A stretch of 64,000 nt of DNA from an uncultured Prevotellaceae bacterium (GCA_946404865.1 CAMJFC010000003.1:43162-107161), one strand, 5' to 3'; shown: positions 23,338-33,275, numbered from the stretch's first letter. Numbers and translations: made by a program. Notes: a model not told the origin generated them from the letters alone.

Positions 23338-25341
23338 TTATCGTACCACGTATTTCTTGCCGTTTCTGATATAGATGCCGTGTGTAGGATGTTCCACGCG
23401 GCGGCCTTGCAGGTCGTAGATGGTATCGTTTCCGCCTTCCGCTATCGGATTCAGCTGTTCCTTAATGCCTGTGCTCACCACGTTCACTAAGTTCTTACCG
23501 CCTTCGGTGGCAGCTGAGATTTCGAAATAAGTGGTCTCACGGATATCATTGACATCGACGGTCTGCGGACTGCCCGGACTGCCCGAACCCGTGCTGAACA
23601 CGAAGTTGACATAATCGTCGGGATTGTTGATGGTGAAGGTCTTCTTAAACCAGTTCTTGCCGTCAACGCTAACGGTAGTGCTCACTTTGTCGCCCGGCCA
23701 ATTCTTGTTACTCGGACTGTGCGATTCATCACCGCCCCATGTCCAGAAGTTCACGTAACTCCATCCCACCGCATCGGTGTTCACGTAGATGTCGATGTCG
23801 TAGGGCTGGAAACTGACAACGTTATAGGTGCGGCTTTGAATGCCTGACACAGTGCCGCCGATGAGCAGTCCGGCAGTGAGCGTGGTGGTGCCGGCGGGAA
23901 TGGTGACCTGACTGCCCGATGCTACTTTCGTGCTTGATGCCGTCGGTGTGGTGCCGTTGGTAGTATATACGATTTGCGCCTCAGAGTTGGTCACGGCGGT
24001 CAGCGTAGCTTTCTGCTCGTTGATGTATTCACCCGAAGGCAGGTCTATCCATGCCGTATTGGCATTGTTCGAGAGATAGTAGCTGTAGTGGTAACCGCTG
24101 CCCACGGGTATCCAGCGTGCGGTAGGCGTGTATTTTGTCACGTCGCCCACCACGCAGAGCAAATCGCAGTTGGTTCCTCTGGTATAGACGGCATAATGGG
24201 TGTAGGCGCCACTGTACTTGGTGTAGGTGCTCTCGTTGTGGATGCCGGCGAATCGGCGAACGTTAATCATGTTGGCGATGTCCTTCTTGCAGTCTTTCCA
24301 GTGCTTGAGGAACACACAAGGGGTGCCGGGCATGGCCAACAGATAGGCATTGGCGGCCAAGGTGTCGCGCTTGATGGGGTCTTGGTCGGCATTGGAGCGT
24401 TTCTCTGTGTCGTGGTTCTCCACAAACGTTACGGAATAACGGCGGTAGTTGGCGTCGGCTATCAATGAAGTGTTTTCAAGCTTATTCCATGCTGGTTGGG
24501 AACTGTTGGCGTTAATGGCGTCGCGTACCGTGTAACGGAACGGGAAGTCGAAAGCTGCGCTCTGAATGACACCATCCGCTTTCGTGGCGTTAATCCAATT
24601 CACCACGTTGTTTTTGTTTCCGTCCCAATATTCACCAACGCTGAAGGTTGGATTGGCGTCTTTGTTGTATTTACCCAGAAACGAGCCGGCGAAGCCTTTC
24701 ACCATATCATAGCGGAATCCCGTGTAGCCCAGGTCGTTGAGCAGGAAGTCGAGATATGCCTTCACGCACGTTTGCACGTTGGCGCTATTATGGTCGAGGT
24801 CGCGCATGCCGCCCCATCCCTCACCCGAGTCTGCTTTGCCGCTCAAGCTGTAGCCGTTGGCGTCTGCCCATGTCTTGGTCTTGCCGTCGTCATCATTGGC
24901 GCAGATGTCGGTCGAAAGCATCTGATAGGTCACACCCTTGTAGGTCTCTTTGGGGAAGGTGACCCATCCGTTGGTGTTGCGGTGGTTGATGACCACGTCG
25001 GCGATGGTGCCGATACCCTTGGCCTTGAATGTGCCAATGAGCGAGCGCAACTGTGCCTCTGTGCCGAACGATGAGTTTTGGTCAAACCAATAATAGTCGT
25101 CGTAGCCCATCGAGTTATAGCCGTTGTCATTGCATTTGCCACTTTGTGGTATCCACACAAGAGAGAAATATTGCGATAGTTCATCTGCCTGGCTTTCCAA
25201 GTTGGTCCATTGGCTGTCGGAGAACGAGTCCCAATAGAAAGCTTGCAGCATCACGCCCTGATATTGTGAGGGCCATCCTTGTGCTGTCACCGCGGTGGTG
25301 ACGACAAGTGCAAACAGTGTAGCGTAAATTTTCTTCATCAT
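23338..25341 (-). CDS. Secreted GH13 alpha-amylase with CBM26 and C-terminal sorting tail
   Basis: The 667-residue enzyme should hydrolyse starch outside the cell, the SusG position in this locus. It has a signal peptide (1-20) and a GH13 domain (about 22-400) with nucleophile D212 (GFRYDMVKG), acid/base E237 (SVGEYWDG) and D311 (FVENHDTE). A short Ig-like segment (IVYTTNGTTPTASSTKV, about 465-485), a CBM26-type starch-binding module (about 525-610) and a T9SS-type tail (IYDLQGRRVEHP...NGKKYVVR) follow. Canonical SusG is a surface lipoprotein; this protein has no lipobox. It is transcribed separately from susCDEF, from a promoter with an upstream operator-like palindrome. Confidence 0.93.
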   Translation of the reverse strand: MMKKIYATLFALVVTTAVTAQGWPSQYQGVMLQAFYWDSFSDSQWTNLESQADELSQYFSLVWIPQSGKCNDNGYNSMGYDDYYWFDQNSSFGTEAQLRSLIGTFKAKGIGTIADVVINHRNTNGWVTFPKETYKGVTYQMLSTDICANDDDGKTKTWADANGYSLSGKADSGEGWGGMRDLDHNSANVQTCVKAYLDFLLNDLGYTGFRYDMVKGFAGSFLGKYNKDANPTFSVGEYWDGNKNNVVNWINATKADGVIQSAAFDFPFRYTVRDAINANSSQPAWNKLENTSLIADANYRRYSVTFVENHDTEKRSNADQDPIKRDTLAANAYLLAMPGTPCVFLKHWKDCKKDIANMINVRRFAGIHNESTYTKYSGAYTHYAVYTRGTNCDLLCVVGDVTKYTPTARWIPVGSGYHYSYYLSNNANTAWIDLPSGEYINEQKATLTAVTNSEAQIVYTTNGTTPTASSTKVASGSQVTIPAGTTTLTAGLLIGGTVSGIQSRTYNVVSFQPYDIDIYVNTDAVGWSYVNFWTWGGDESHSPSNKNWPGDKVSTTVSVDGKNWFKKTFTINNPDDYVNFVFSTGSGSPGSPQTVDVNDIRETTYFEISAATEGGKNLVNVVSTGIKEQLNPIAEGGNDTIYDLQGRRVEHPTHGIYIRNGKKYVVR

Positions 25342-25362
25342 GGTCGTTTGGTTTGATTGTTG

Positions 25363-25370
25363 CGAAGTTA
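25363..25370 (-). promoter_or_regulatory. Probable -7 box of the amylase gene (one mismatch)
   Basis: The minus strand reads TAACTTCG, one base away from TAnnTTTG, 21 bp before the ATG. It is weak on its own. It gains support because the shared palindrome lies 55 bp upstream, the same distance as at susC (54) and malQ (54). Confidence 0.55.
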
Positions 25371-25425
25371 CACATTATTATTGCAAGTTGTATGCGTTTG
25401 CACTCTTCATTTGCATAAATGATTG

Positions 25426-25439
25426 CGCAATCGGTTGCA
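25426..25439. promoter_or_regulatory. Starch-regulon operator, amylase promoter
   Basis: CGCAATCGGTTGCA differs at two positions from the perfect palindrome TGCAATCGATTGCA found upstream of susC. It is centred on CG, as LacI-family operators usually are, and lies 55 bp upstream of the amylase -7 box. A possible further half-site (GCGTTTGCA) lies at 25394-25402. Confidence 0.7.
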
Positions 25440-25470
25440 CGTAATAGGGCGAGGATGGAAGATTGAGAGC

Positions 25471-25517
25471 AAAAAAGTGAGAGAACCGTATCGCTGTATC
25501 GCGAAACGATTCTCTCA
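25471..25517 (-). terminator. Intrinsic terminator of the susCDEF operon
   Basis: The arms 25478-25489 and 25506-25517 (TGAGAGAACCGT / ACGATTCTCTCA) pair with one mismatch. On the minus strand the hairpin is followed by a C and six T residues. It lies 36 bp past the susF stop and isolates the operon from the amylase gene. Confidence 0.85.
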
Positions 25518-25552
25518 TTTGTTTCTCTCTCAAAAGAGAGGTTCAGAGCCGT

Positions 25553-27268
25553 TTACTTCTTCTTGAGCACGCAGTGGCTGCCGCCGCTGTAAGATGCGAA
25601 GAGGTAGATGTCATAGGTGCCGGCTGTCACGGAGATGTTGGCACCGCCGATGGTCAGGCAGTTGGGGTCACCGCCAAGGTCGAGGTCCCAGTTGTCGTTG
25701 CCACGGAACTTGATGGTACCATCAGTCAATTGCAGATTCTCAATGTACCAATAGCCGTACTCGTTGTTCCAGGTCATATCCTGGTCGCTGTCCCAGCCGT
25801 TGGCGGTGGCGTCGCCAATCACACCCACGGTGGTGATCGGGATCAGCGTGTAGGACCCGGCGTAAGGGTTGAGGATGATTTTGTAGAAGCCAGGAGTGGG
25901 GGCGGGCATGTTGGAGCCGCCGTTGTCGGCCACCATGCCGGTAACTCCATCACCCGGGCCATCATACTCGAGGTCGTTGTCCCAGTTGTTCTCGTTCGGC
26001 TTGAATTTGAACTGGTCGTTGAGGTAGTAGTAGCCTACGAAATCATCGTCTTGGCGTGTCAGCGGATGGCTCTTCGACCAACCACTCTCGCCGCCGATCT
26101 CGAAGAACATGTCGCCGCCCATGATGGCGCGGTAGCCCCATTCCAGGTCTTGCAGGTTGAACCATACATCGTAGGCGATGGCGTCGGGCTCATGCTCGAT
26201 GACGATGTTGCCGCCGGCATTGTTGGCGGCCAACTTACCCGGTTCGCTGGTTGCGGTAGCGGTGAAGTCGCTGTCCCAGCTGCCAATGCCCGATTCGGGG
26301 CAGAGTTTGAACTCGATGTTGCTGCCGGTAGCTTCCAAGCGTACTTGGAACACGGGGTCGATAGTGGGCGACGCACCGCTGTTCTTCACGGGCACGCTGG
26401 TGTCATTCTCATTCCATCCTTGTGGCGTACCGATGATGTAGTAGGTCTCTTCGATGCCATAGACGGGTTTATAACTCCACTCCTGGTCCATCATGTTGAA
26501 GGTCAGGTCGAAGGCCAAGGCGTTGGGGTCGGCGGGGATGGTGAGGTTGCCCGGACCGGCATTGTCGGTCGAGAATTTTCCTTCCTGACCGTCCACGTCG
26601 GGAGTGATGCAGTAGTCCCATGAGCCTGCAGGTGTTCCTTTGGGCTTGAGCTTGAACTCCACGTTGCTGTCATCGCCCGGGGCGGGGATGCGGCCTGTGA
26701 AGACAGAATTCTCATAGGGATCGACACCGCCGTTGGTCAGCACAAATTCTGTCCCGTCGATGTTCCAGCCGTTCACTGTTCCCACCACATAATACTCTTC
26801 GTAGATAATCGGCGCTACTGGGGTCACCGTGGCTGTGGTGTTGCCCACTGCCTTGATGGAGAGAGAACCGATGCCTACATAACCGGTCACGTCGATGGGT
26901 ATTTGGCGTGCCACAGGACGTTTGCCGTACAATGATTCCACGGCAGTTTTCAGTACCTCGGCATTGACATAGCCATTGGCATCAGCGACCACGGTCTGAC
27001 TCATCGTCTTGTCAGCGTTCCAAAGGGTCACCTCATAAGTGGTCTCATTCTCATCCTCTGTCGTCAGTACGGGGACAAACAGTTGCACCTCCGTCTCATC
27101 TGGATTACTGATGGTGGCAAAGTCGATGGGTGCAGCCTCGGTGACGGCGAGCATAACGCTCTTTCCGCCTTCCTGCGCATTGCTGATAGGCGAGGCCCAG
27201 TCGGTATAGTCGTCGGAACAGCTGGCAATGCAGAATACCAGTCCGACAAGATATAGTATCTTTTTCAT
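25553..27268 (-). CDS. SusF/SusE-family surface starch-binding lipoprotein
   Basis: The 571-residue lipoprotein has lipidated Cys17 (FCIASC) followed at once by SDD, matching the Bacteroidetes surface-export signal. After an N-terminal SusE-type Ig domain (about 30-140) come at least two near-identical starch-binding modules (YYVVGTVNGWN from about 156 and YYIIGTPQGWN from about 275). Each ends in a -GNLTIPADPNA/-GNIVIEHEPDA and MMDQEWSY/LQDLEWGY phrase. A related FFEIGGESGW module and a last ATANGWDSDQD module follow. SusF-like proteins hold starch at the surface without cleaving it. It is the fourth and last gene of the leftward susCDEF operon, before a strong terminator. Confidence 0.9.
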   Translation of the reverse strand: MKKILYLVGLVFCIASCSDDYTDWASPISNAQEGGKSVMLAVTEAAPIDFATISNPDETEVQLFVPVLTTEDENETTYEVTLWNADKTMSQTVVADANGYVNAEVLKTAVESLYGKRPVARQIPIDVTGYVGIGSLSIKAVGNTTATVTPVAPIIYEEYYVVGTVNGWNIDGTEFVLTNGGVDPYENSVFTGRIPAPGDDSNVEFKLKPKGTPAGSWDYCITPDVDGQEGKFSTDNAGPGNLTIPADPNALAFDLTFNMMDQEWSYKPVYGIEETYYIIGTPQGWNENDTSVPVKNSGASPTIDPVFQVRLEATGSNIEFKLCPESGIGSWDSDFTATATSEPGKLAANNAGGNIVIEHEPDAIAYDVWFNLQDLEWGYRAIMGGDMFFEIGGESGWSKSHPLTRQDDDFVGYYYLNDQFKFKPNENNWDNDLEYDGPGDGVTGMVADNGGSNMPAPTPGFYKIILNPYAGSYTLIPITTVGVIGDATANGWDSDQDMTWNNEYGYWYIENLQLTDGTIKFRGNDNWDLDLGGDPNCLTIGGANISVTAGTYDIYLFASYSGGSHCVLKKK

Positions 27269-27292
27269 ATCACGTTGTTTTTTAGGTCGTTA

Positions 27293-28414
27293 TTACTGTG
27301 CTGTGATGACTACACGGTTGTTGCCTTCGTAGCTGATATAGAGCTGGAACTTGTACGTGCCTGCTGCCACGGGGATGTTCTTGCCGTCGTGTTGAGTCAG
27401 GTCGTTCAAGTCAGGATTATCCTCGGTCCTTCCGCCCCAACTGATGGTCCAGTCGTGGTTCATACGGAACTTCAATCCGCCGTCGGTCACGGTCGTGATG
27501 GCCTCCCAGCAACCCTCATCTTTGTTGTAGGTCATGTCAACGTCGGCTTCCCATTTGTTGAAGTCACCGATGATGCTGATGGTCTTCACTTGGGTCACGC
27601 TCCATGTCATCTCGATGATGTCAACATTAATCTGGTAGAAACCTTTTTCGAGCAGCTTGTCTTGGAACGAACCGTCGGACTTGTTACAGTCTTCCTCGCC
27701 TTCGGTCACCAATGCGCCGAAGTCGCCACTGGGATCCTGGCCGAAGTCGTTTTCCCAGTTGTCGGCGTTGGGTCTGAACTTGAAGCCGCCGTCGAGGTAG
27801 TTGTACGACTGGTAGATACCGTCGAGGTTCACGCTGCGCATCGGGTAAGCGGTGGTCCATCCACTTTCATTACCAATCTCGTAGATAAATTCTGCGTAAG
27901 CCGGAGTAGTGACGATGTAGGGCGCCACGATAATCGACACCGAGTTGGACACCACCTCCGAGGCACCGGGCGTATTGGCGATGGCGCGCACATATACCGT
28001 AGCGGTCTCAGGCACGTTGTTCTCGTCCCAGCCTCCCAAGGAGATCAGAGTGCGTAAAAGCACTGTGGCATCGATAGAACCACTTGGCGTAGCATAAATC
28101 GTGTTGAGGGTGGCGAAGTCGCCTGTGGCGTTATCATTCTCGTCAATGGTCAATGGTGTATTGAACGTGTTGGTGAGCGACACCTGCATTTGATAATTAG
28201 CTGCAACGGGGAAACCGTAATCGGGCTGAGACCATGTGAACGGAATCGAAGTCGTTTGTTGCAAGTCAATCGTCGAGGTTGAGTATGCCGGTGTATTCAA
28301 GACAAAGGAGTCGGGCTGCAGCAACACGGGGTTGGAGTCGTTGTCGTCATCACACGCAGTGAAGAGACAAACACTGCACAGAAGCAGTAGTGTTGACTTG
28401 AATATAGTTTTCAT
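27293..28414 (-). CDS. SusE-family surface starch-binding lipoprotein
   Basis: Starting at the ATG at 28414 gives 373 residues with a clean lipoprotein signal (lipidated Cys21, LFTAC) followed by DDDND, a typical surface-export signal. The longer open frame from 28486 adds 24 residues that hide the signal. A SusE Ig-like domain (about 30-165) is followed by two starch-binding modules (FIYEIGNESGW from about 175; ISIIGDFNKWEADVDM from about 275). It is cotranscribed between susD and susF with gaps of 77 and 24 bp and would present starch to the SusCD importer. Confidence 0.9.
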   Translation of the reverse strand: MKTIFKSTLLLLCSVCLFTACDDDNDSNPVLLQPDSFVLNTPAYSTSTIDLQQTTSIPFTWSQPDYGFPVAANYQMQVSLTNTFNTPLTIDENDNATGDFATLNTIYATPSGSIDATVLLRTLISLGGWDENNVPETATVYVRAIANTPGASEVVSNSVSIIVAPYIVTTPAYAEFIYEIGNESGWTTAYPMRSVNLDGIYQSYNYLDGGFKFRPNADNWENDFGQDPSGDFGALVTEGEEDCNKSDGSFQDKLLEKGFYQINVDIIEMTWSVTQVKTISIIGDFNKWEADVDMTYNKDEGCWEAITTVTDGGLKFRMNHDWTISWGGRTEDNPDLNDLTQHDGKNIPVAAGTYKFQLYISYEGNNRVVITAQ

Positions 28415-28491
28415 TGTGATTGTATTTATGATATTTGATTTCTTGTGAACGTTCAGCATATCTGAAACGATATGTTGGGTGTTCATAAAAT

Positions 28492-30120
28492 TTAGTCGGC
28501 GTAACCCGGATTTTGTATCAGATTGCTGTTGCTGGTCATCTCATTCTTTGGGATGGCGAAGATATTCATGTGTTCTCCAAAGTTCCTGCCTTCTTTAGCA
28601 CCGCCCTTCCACGACCAGATGTAGTCGCAGTTGAGACCACCATATTTGCCAAAACGAATTAGGTCAACGCGTCGACGACCTTCAAAATAGAATTCGCGGC
28701 TCCACTCATCAAGTATCTCATTGAGTGTGAAACTCGATTTATGAGAAGCATGGGCGCGGGTGCGGAGCGCATTCAAGGCATCTATGCCTTCAGAAGTGGC
28801 ATTGCCGCCATTCTGGCGAGCGGTGGCCTCGGCGTATGTGAGGTAAGCCTCTGCGGCACGGAAGAAGAACCAGTCGGCATCGGTCACTGAGGGGTCGGAT
28901 GTGCTGCTGCCGTCGCTCTTATAAGAAATGAATTTGGCTACACCGTATCCCTCGGTGAATTCTGAGGGGTTGTCTATTTCTAAGGTGTGATCCGTACCCC
29001 AGAAGATGGCGCGGTCGTCACCGGCCTCTGCTGGCATGTCGTAAGAGGGAACCTGTGGGGCATTGCCGTTGGGGAAGAATTTTGCTATCAAATCCGGGCG
29101 AGCGCGGTTGCCGTCCCAGTGGGCTGTTGTCGTTCCGTTGTAGCCATCGGGATCGTCGGGGTTGGAGTGCATGGCTTCATTGAAGCAAGAGGCGATGAGG
29201 AACAGAGAGTTGCCATAGCTGATGGTGGTCTTGGAGTCTTGGAAAATAGGGAAGATGGCCTCATAGGCAGCATCTGTCTCACCATTGTCGCCCATGAACA
29301 GCATCTGGTAGGCACTCCAATTCTTATTGCCCTGCGTGTGCAGCTTATAATCACTATTCATGACCTTTTGGGCATACTCAGCGGCTTTGCTCCATTGTGC
29401 TGTGCCGGTATAGACCTCTGCATTGAGATACATGCGTGATAGGAGAATCCATACCGCAGCCTTATCTACACGTCCATAGCCACTGTCGGTCGATTTCTTA
29501 GCCTTGGCATCTGGTAGGAGCGGCTCTATTTCTAACAGTTCCTGCTCGATGTTGTTGAAAGCCTCTGCGCGTGAGATTTGAGAAGGCTTTGTCACTGTGG
29601 TGGTATAGGGAATATTGCCAAAAGCGTCCATCAGCAGATAGTATTGCAGGGCGCGGAGGTAGCGCACCTCTGCCGTCATCTGTGCATTATGGTCAGCTGC
29701 GGCCGCTAAATACTGGTTGCAGAAGGAGATGCCCAGCGTAAGACGGGCAAAATAAGCACGCATCATAGGCTCGGAGGAATCATATCTGTTGAAGTTGAAC
29801 TCCGGGATGCCCACGTCGCCCCAGCTGCAGATAGCCTCGTCGGTAGTTAACTCATTGCTGTTCCACATTTGGCGCACCAGGTTGGTCATGCCTGCATCAT
29901 TGTAACCGGTCACATCAACCCCACCATCACCGCTTGAACCGTCACCAATGCCTGCCATGGCAAAGTTGGCGTAGCACTTGTTGAACAGCCAATCGACGTT
30001 AAATTCGGTGTCGAGTTTCGGACTGATGGGCGTCACGTCCAAGTCGCTGGTGCAAGAGGTCGTCCCCATGGTCAGCAGCATGGCGGCTGCCGGGAGGATA
30101 GTTTTAATATATCGTTTCAT
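28492..30120 (-). CDS. SusD/RagB-family starch-binding lipoprotein
   Basis: The 542-residue lipoprotein (lipidated Cys23, TTSC) has the all-helical TPR-based SusD fold with characteristic blocks such as RYLRALQYYLLMDAFGNIPY (about 158-177), AVWILLSRMYLNAEVYTG and a C-terminal LDEWSREFYFEGRRRVDLIR. SusD forms the lid on the SusC barrel and binds the polysaccharide at the outer surface. It lies 11 bp downstream of susC and precedes the SusE/F proteins, so starch (alpha-glucan) is the expected ligand. Confidence 0.95.
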   Translation of the reverse strand: MKRYIKTILPAAAMLLTMGTTSCTSDLDVTPISPKLDTEFNVDWLFNKCYANFAMAGIGDGSSGDGGVDVTGYNDAGMTNLVRQMWNSNELTTDEAICSWGDVGIPEFNFNRYDSSEPMMRAYFARLTLGISFCNQYLAAAADHNAQMTAEVRYLRALQYYLLMDAFGNIPYTTTVTKPSQISRAEAFNNIEQELLEIEPLLPDAKAKKSTDSGYGRVDKAAVWILLSRMYLNAEVYTGTAQWSKAAEYAQKVMNSDYKLHTQGNKNWSAYQMLFMGDNGETDAAYEAIFPIFQDSKTTISYGNSLFLIASCFNEAMHSNPDDPDGYNGTTTAHWDGNRARPDLIAKFFPNGNAPQVPSYDMPAEAGDDRAIFWGTDHTLEIDNPSEFTEGYGVAKFISYKSDGSSTSDPSVTDADWFFFRAAEAYLTYAEATARQNGGNATSEGIDALNALRTRAHASHKSSFTLNEILDEWSREFYFEGRRRVDLIRFGKYGGLNCDYIWSWKGGAKEGRNFGEHMNIFAIPKNEMTSNSNLIQNPGYAD

Positions 30121-30131
30121 GACGTAGTAAT

Positions 30132-33100
30132 TTAAATGTTCAGATTAAGACCGAAAATGAATGAGATAGGACGTGGGTAGATGTTGTTATCTATGCCACT
30201 GGAGACCTCAGGATCCAGTCCGTCGTATTTCGTGATGGTGAAGACGTTGGTGGCTGTGCCATAAACACGGCCGCTCAGGCCTTCCCAACTGCCACTCTTA
30301 AAGAGGTTGGCGAAACTGTAGCCAAGGGTGATGTTGTCCATCTTCAGGAAAGAGGCATTGTGAACGAAATAGTCACTGAGCTTGTTCCTGAGATCATCAG
30401 TCTGCCACCCCAGGGTGTTCACAATTCGGTTGTTCATATAGGAACTCTGCGTCCATATCGCGTTTTGGCTGGTCAAGCGCTTGGCCTGCTCAATGTTGTT
30501 ATACACATAGTTGCCGATGCTGGCGCGTAGTGAGAAGCCGAAATCCCAGTTCTTGTATTCCACACGCGAAGCAAACCCCATGATCACAGGAGCCATGATG
30601 CTCTTGTAGAGGTAGCGGTCATCTTCGGAAATCTCACCGTCGCCATTGCGGTCCACCACTGCGTTCTCTATCGGGTCGCCGTTCTGGTCGTAGGCTTGTT
30701 GATAGACAAAGAAGGAGTTGGCGGGGAATCCCACTTGGTGGGCGAGCACCTGGTTGGTCTGGTCGATGTTGCTGCCAGTCTTGACGGGAAGTCCGTTTTC
30801 AGATACACCATTCAAATCAAGAATCTTATTGTCGTTGTAGGTGAAGTTGTAATTCATCGTCCAGAACCAGTCTTTGGTCTGCAGTGCTTTCCATTCCAAG
30901 GATAATTCAACACCCGTATTGCGGAGTGAGCCGATATTCTGCCAGCCGTTGTCACTGAATCCGGAGAGAGCGGCGAGCGGAGCCCAGTTGAGCAGATCGG
31001 TGGTCTTGCGGTAGTACCAGTCGATGGTACCGGTCAGACGGTCGTTCCAAAAACCGAAGTCGAAACCGATATTATAGGTCGTGGTCGTCTCCCATTTCAA
31101 GTCGTAATTCACACTGCTTGGTTTCTGTAAGGTGCCGTCGCCCGACATCGGGTATAAGCCTTTGTTGCCCACGCCAACAACATATTTGGCTATCCAGGCA
31201 TAGTTGTCGCCCACATCTTGCTGACCGGTCATACCCCAGCCCAGACGGAGTTTCAGGTTGGATATCCATTTCACTTCACGCCATTTGTTCTCATCGCTAA
31301 TCTTCCATGCGAAGGCAAAGGCGGGGAAGGTGGACCAGTGGTCCTTGAAGCGTGACGAACCGTCATGACGTACGGTGGCGGTGAGGTGGTAGCGGTCCAT
31401 CAGGCTCCAATTGGCACGGCCGAAGAAGGAGACGAGATAATTCTCAAATTTATCATTGTCGGCCGTTTCTGTGAACAATGTTCCGGCATTGGGTGCCGTT
31501 GAGGGCGTGAACTGCTGCCACAGGTTGCTGTACTCGAAATAGTTATGCGCCCACTCGTATCCGCCCATGATGTCGAAATGATTTCTTGCGGCATCCTCAA
31601 AGTCGTGATAGTACTGGGCATATGCGCTGAGTGTATGGCTGCGTTTGAGATTCTTGTTGCGGGTCGTACCGCCATAGTAGATGGTACCAGGATAGGCTTG
31701 CGGGAGGATGTTGTTCACTTTTCCTTCTGCCACCTCTGCGCCGACCGTGCCGTGAAAGCGGAGGTCTTCAAAGCCATGGACTTTGTAATCCACATCCGCG
31801 CTGCCCACGAATGTGCGCACACGCTCTGATGTCTTGTTCAATTCCAGCAGTGCCAAAGGGTTGCTCGTGGCATTGGAGAATTTGGTGAAAGGCCATTGGG
31901 CGTCGTTGAGGGCGGAACCCGTGGTGGCCCATTCAAAGTAACCTCCAAAGTTCTGCAAGGTTTGTGCGGCTGAACCGCCAAGCTGAGTCTGATGGTAGGG
32001 TGATGTAAAGGCGTAGGGGTCTTGCGTGGGATCCATATCCACTGCTGCTCCGATGGCGCCGGTGTCGGCCTTTCCGGCTTCTGAGTACATGCCTTTGGCA
32101 TTAAGGTTGATGTTCAGGTGGCTGTCGAAGAGCATGGGGTTGAGATTCAGCGCTGCCGTATAGCGGTCGTAGGTAGAATTCTTCAAGATACCCTGTTGAC
32201 CTGTATAGCCTAACGACACACGATAGGGGAGGTTGCCTATACCGCCCGATACTGTCACATTGTGGTCGTGGCTGATGGCAGTACGGTAAATCAGGTCTTG
32301 CCAGTCGGTGTCGGCGGTGCCTAAGTAGTCTAAAGCGTTAGAGTCGGCGCCAAGTGAGTTGACAACTGTCTGGCGGAACTGTGCTGCATTCATCACGTCG
32401 ATGGTCTTTTTCTTCATGCTCACAGTAGCACTTCCGGCATACGAGATGCTTGGCTTTTGCCCTATGCGTCCTTTTTTCGTGGTGATGATGATGACACCGT
32501 TTGAACCGCGGCTACCATAGATGGCGGTGGCGGAAGCGTCTTTCAGTACGTTAAATGATTCGATGTCCTGGGGGTTGATGCTCGCCAAAAGGTTGGAGTT
32601 GCTTCCTACTTTGTTGTTGTCCATCGGCACACCGTCAATCACAATCAGAGGGTCGTTGCTGGCATTGAGCGACGAACCACCGCGGATGCGGATTTGCGCG
32701 TCGCCGCCAGGCTCACCGCTGTAAGAGGTTACGTTCACACCGGCTATCTTGCCGCCGATCATGTCTTGAGCACTCACCACCAAACCTTTGTTCTTCGAGT
32801 CGGGCTTGAGGGCGGTCACGGCACCGGTCAGGTCGCTTTTCTTCACAACACCATAACCGATGACGACGACTTCGTTGAGCACTTCAGCGTCCTCGTGCAA
32901 TGTCACGGCGACATCCGGGGCGGCTGACACTGTGGCTGTCTGATATCCGATATAGGATATCTCAAGCGTGGCTCCTTGGTTCGCATTCAGCGTGAAGTTA
33001 CCGTCAAAGTCGGTCACCGCGCCGGCAGATGTGCCGACCACGCGTACCGTAGCACCAATGACAGGCTCGCCGCTTGCGTCCACCACATGGCCTTTGACTG

Positions 33101-33191
33101 CAATCTGCTGTGCAAAGGCTCCCATTGATAGGAACAGACCCATGAAAAGGGCCAGAATCCTGACAGGAATTCTGATTTTTGCCTGCTTCAT
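30132..33191 (-). CDS. SusC/RagA-family TonB-dependent outer-membrane oligosaccharide importer
   Basis: The start is the ATG at 33191; the codon before it is GTG. The 1019-residue protein has a signal peptide, a carboxypeptidase-regulatory-like domain (about 30-100), the TonB-box region EVVVIGYGVVKK (about 105-116), a plug (RIRGGSSLNASNDPLIVIDG, about 165-185; GSRGSNGVIIITTKKG, about 225-240) and a 22-strand barrel. It imports oligosaccharides across the outer membrane using TonB energy, with SusD as lid. It is the first gene of susCDEF, with a -7 box 84 bp upstream and the regulon palindrome further up. Confidence 0.95.
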   Translation of the reverse strand: MKQAKIRIPVRILALFMGLFLSMGAFAQQIAVKGHVVDASGEPVIGATVRVVGTSAGAVTDFDGNFTLNANQGATLEISYIGYQTATVSAAPDVAVTLHEDAEVLNEVVVIGYGVVKKSDLTGAVTALKPDSKNKGLVVSAQDMIGGKIAGVNVTSYSGEPGGDAQIRIRGGSSLNASNDPLIVIDGVPMDNNKVGSNSNLLASINPQDIESFNVLKDASATAIYGSRGSNGVIIITTKKGRIGQKPSISYAGSATVSMKKKTIDVMNAAQFRQTVVNSLGADSNALDYLGTADTDWQDLIYRTAISHDHNVTVSGGIGNLPYRVSLGYTGQQGILKNSTYDRYTAALNLNPMLFDSHLNINLNAKGMYSEAGKADTGAIGAAVDMDPTQDPYAFTSPYHQTQLGGSAAQTLQNFGGYFEWATTGSALNDAQWPFTKFSNATSNPLALLELNKTSERVRTFVGSADVDYKVHGFEDLRFHGTVGAEVAEGKVNNILPQAYPGTIYYGGTTRNKNLKRSHTLSAYAQYYHDFEDAARNHFDIMGGYEWAHNYFEYSNLWQQFTPSTAPNAGTLFTETADNDKFENYLVSFFGRANWSLMDRYHLTATVRHDGSSRFKDHWSTFPAFAFAWKISDENKWREVKWISNLKLRLGWGMTGQQDVGDNYAWIAKYVVGVGNKGLYPMSGDGTLQKPSSVNYDLKWETTTTYNIGFDFGFWNDRLTGTIDWYYRKTTDLLNWAPLAALSGFSDNGWQNIGSLRNTGVELSLEWKALQTKDWFWTMNYNFTYNDNKILDLNGVSENGLPVKTGSNIDQTNQVLAHQVGFPANSFFVYQQAYDQNGDPIENAVVDRNGDGEISEDDRYLYKSIMAPVIMGFASRVEYKNWDFGFSLRASIGNYVYNNIEQAKRLTSQNAIWTQSSYMNNRIVNTLGWQTDDLRNKLSDYFVHNASFLKMDNITLGYSFANLFKSGSWEGLSGRVYGTATNVFTITKYDGLDPEVSSGIDNNIYPRPISFIFGLNLNI

Positions 33192-33275
33192 CACTTTAGT
33201 TATTAAGTTAGTAAATAATATTGAATTTAATAGTTTCGATTCTTAGGCAGCAGTTGTCCGCTGTATTTCAATGTG

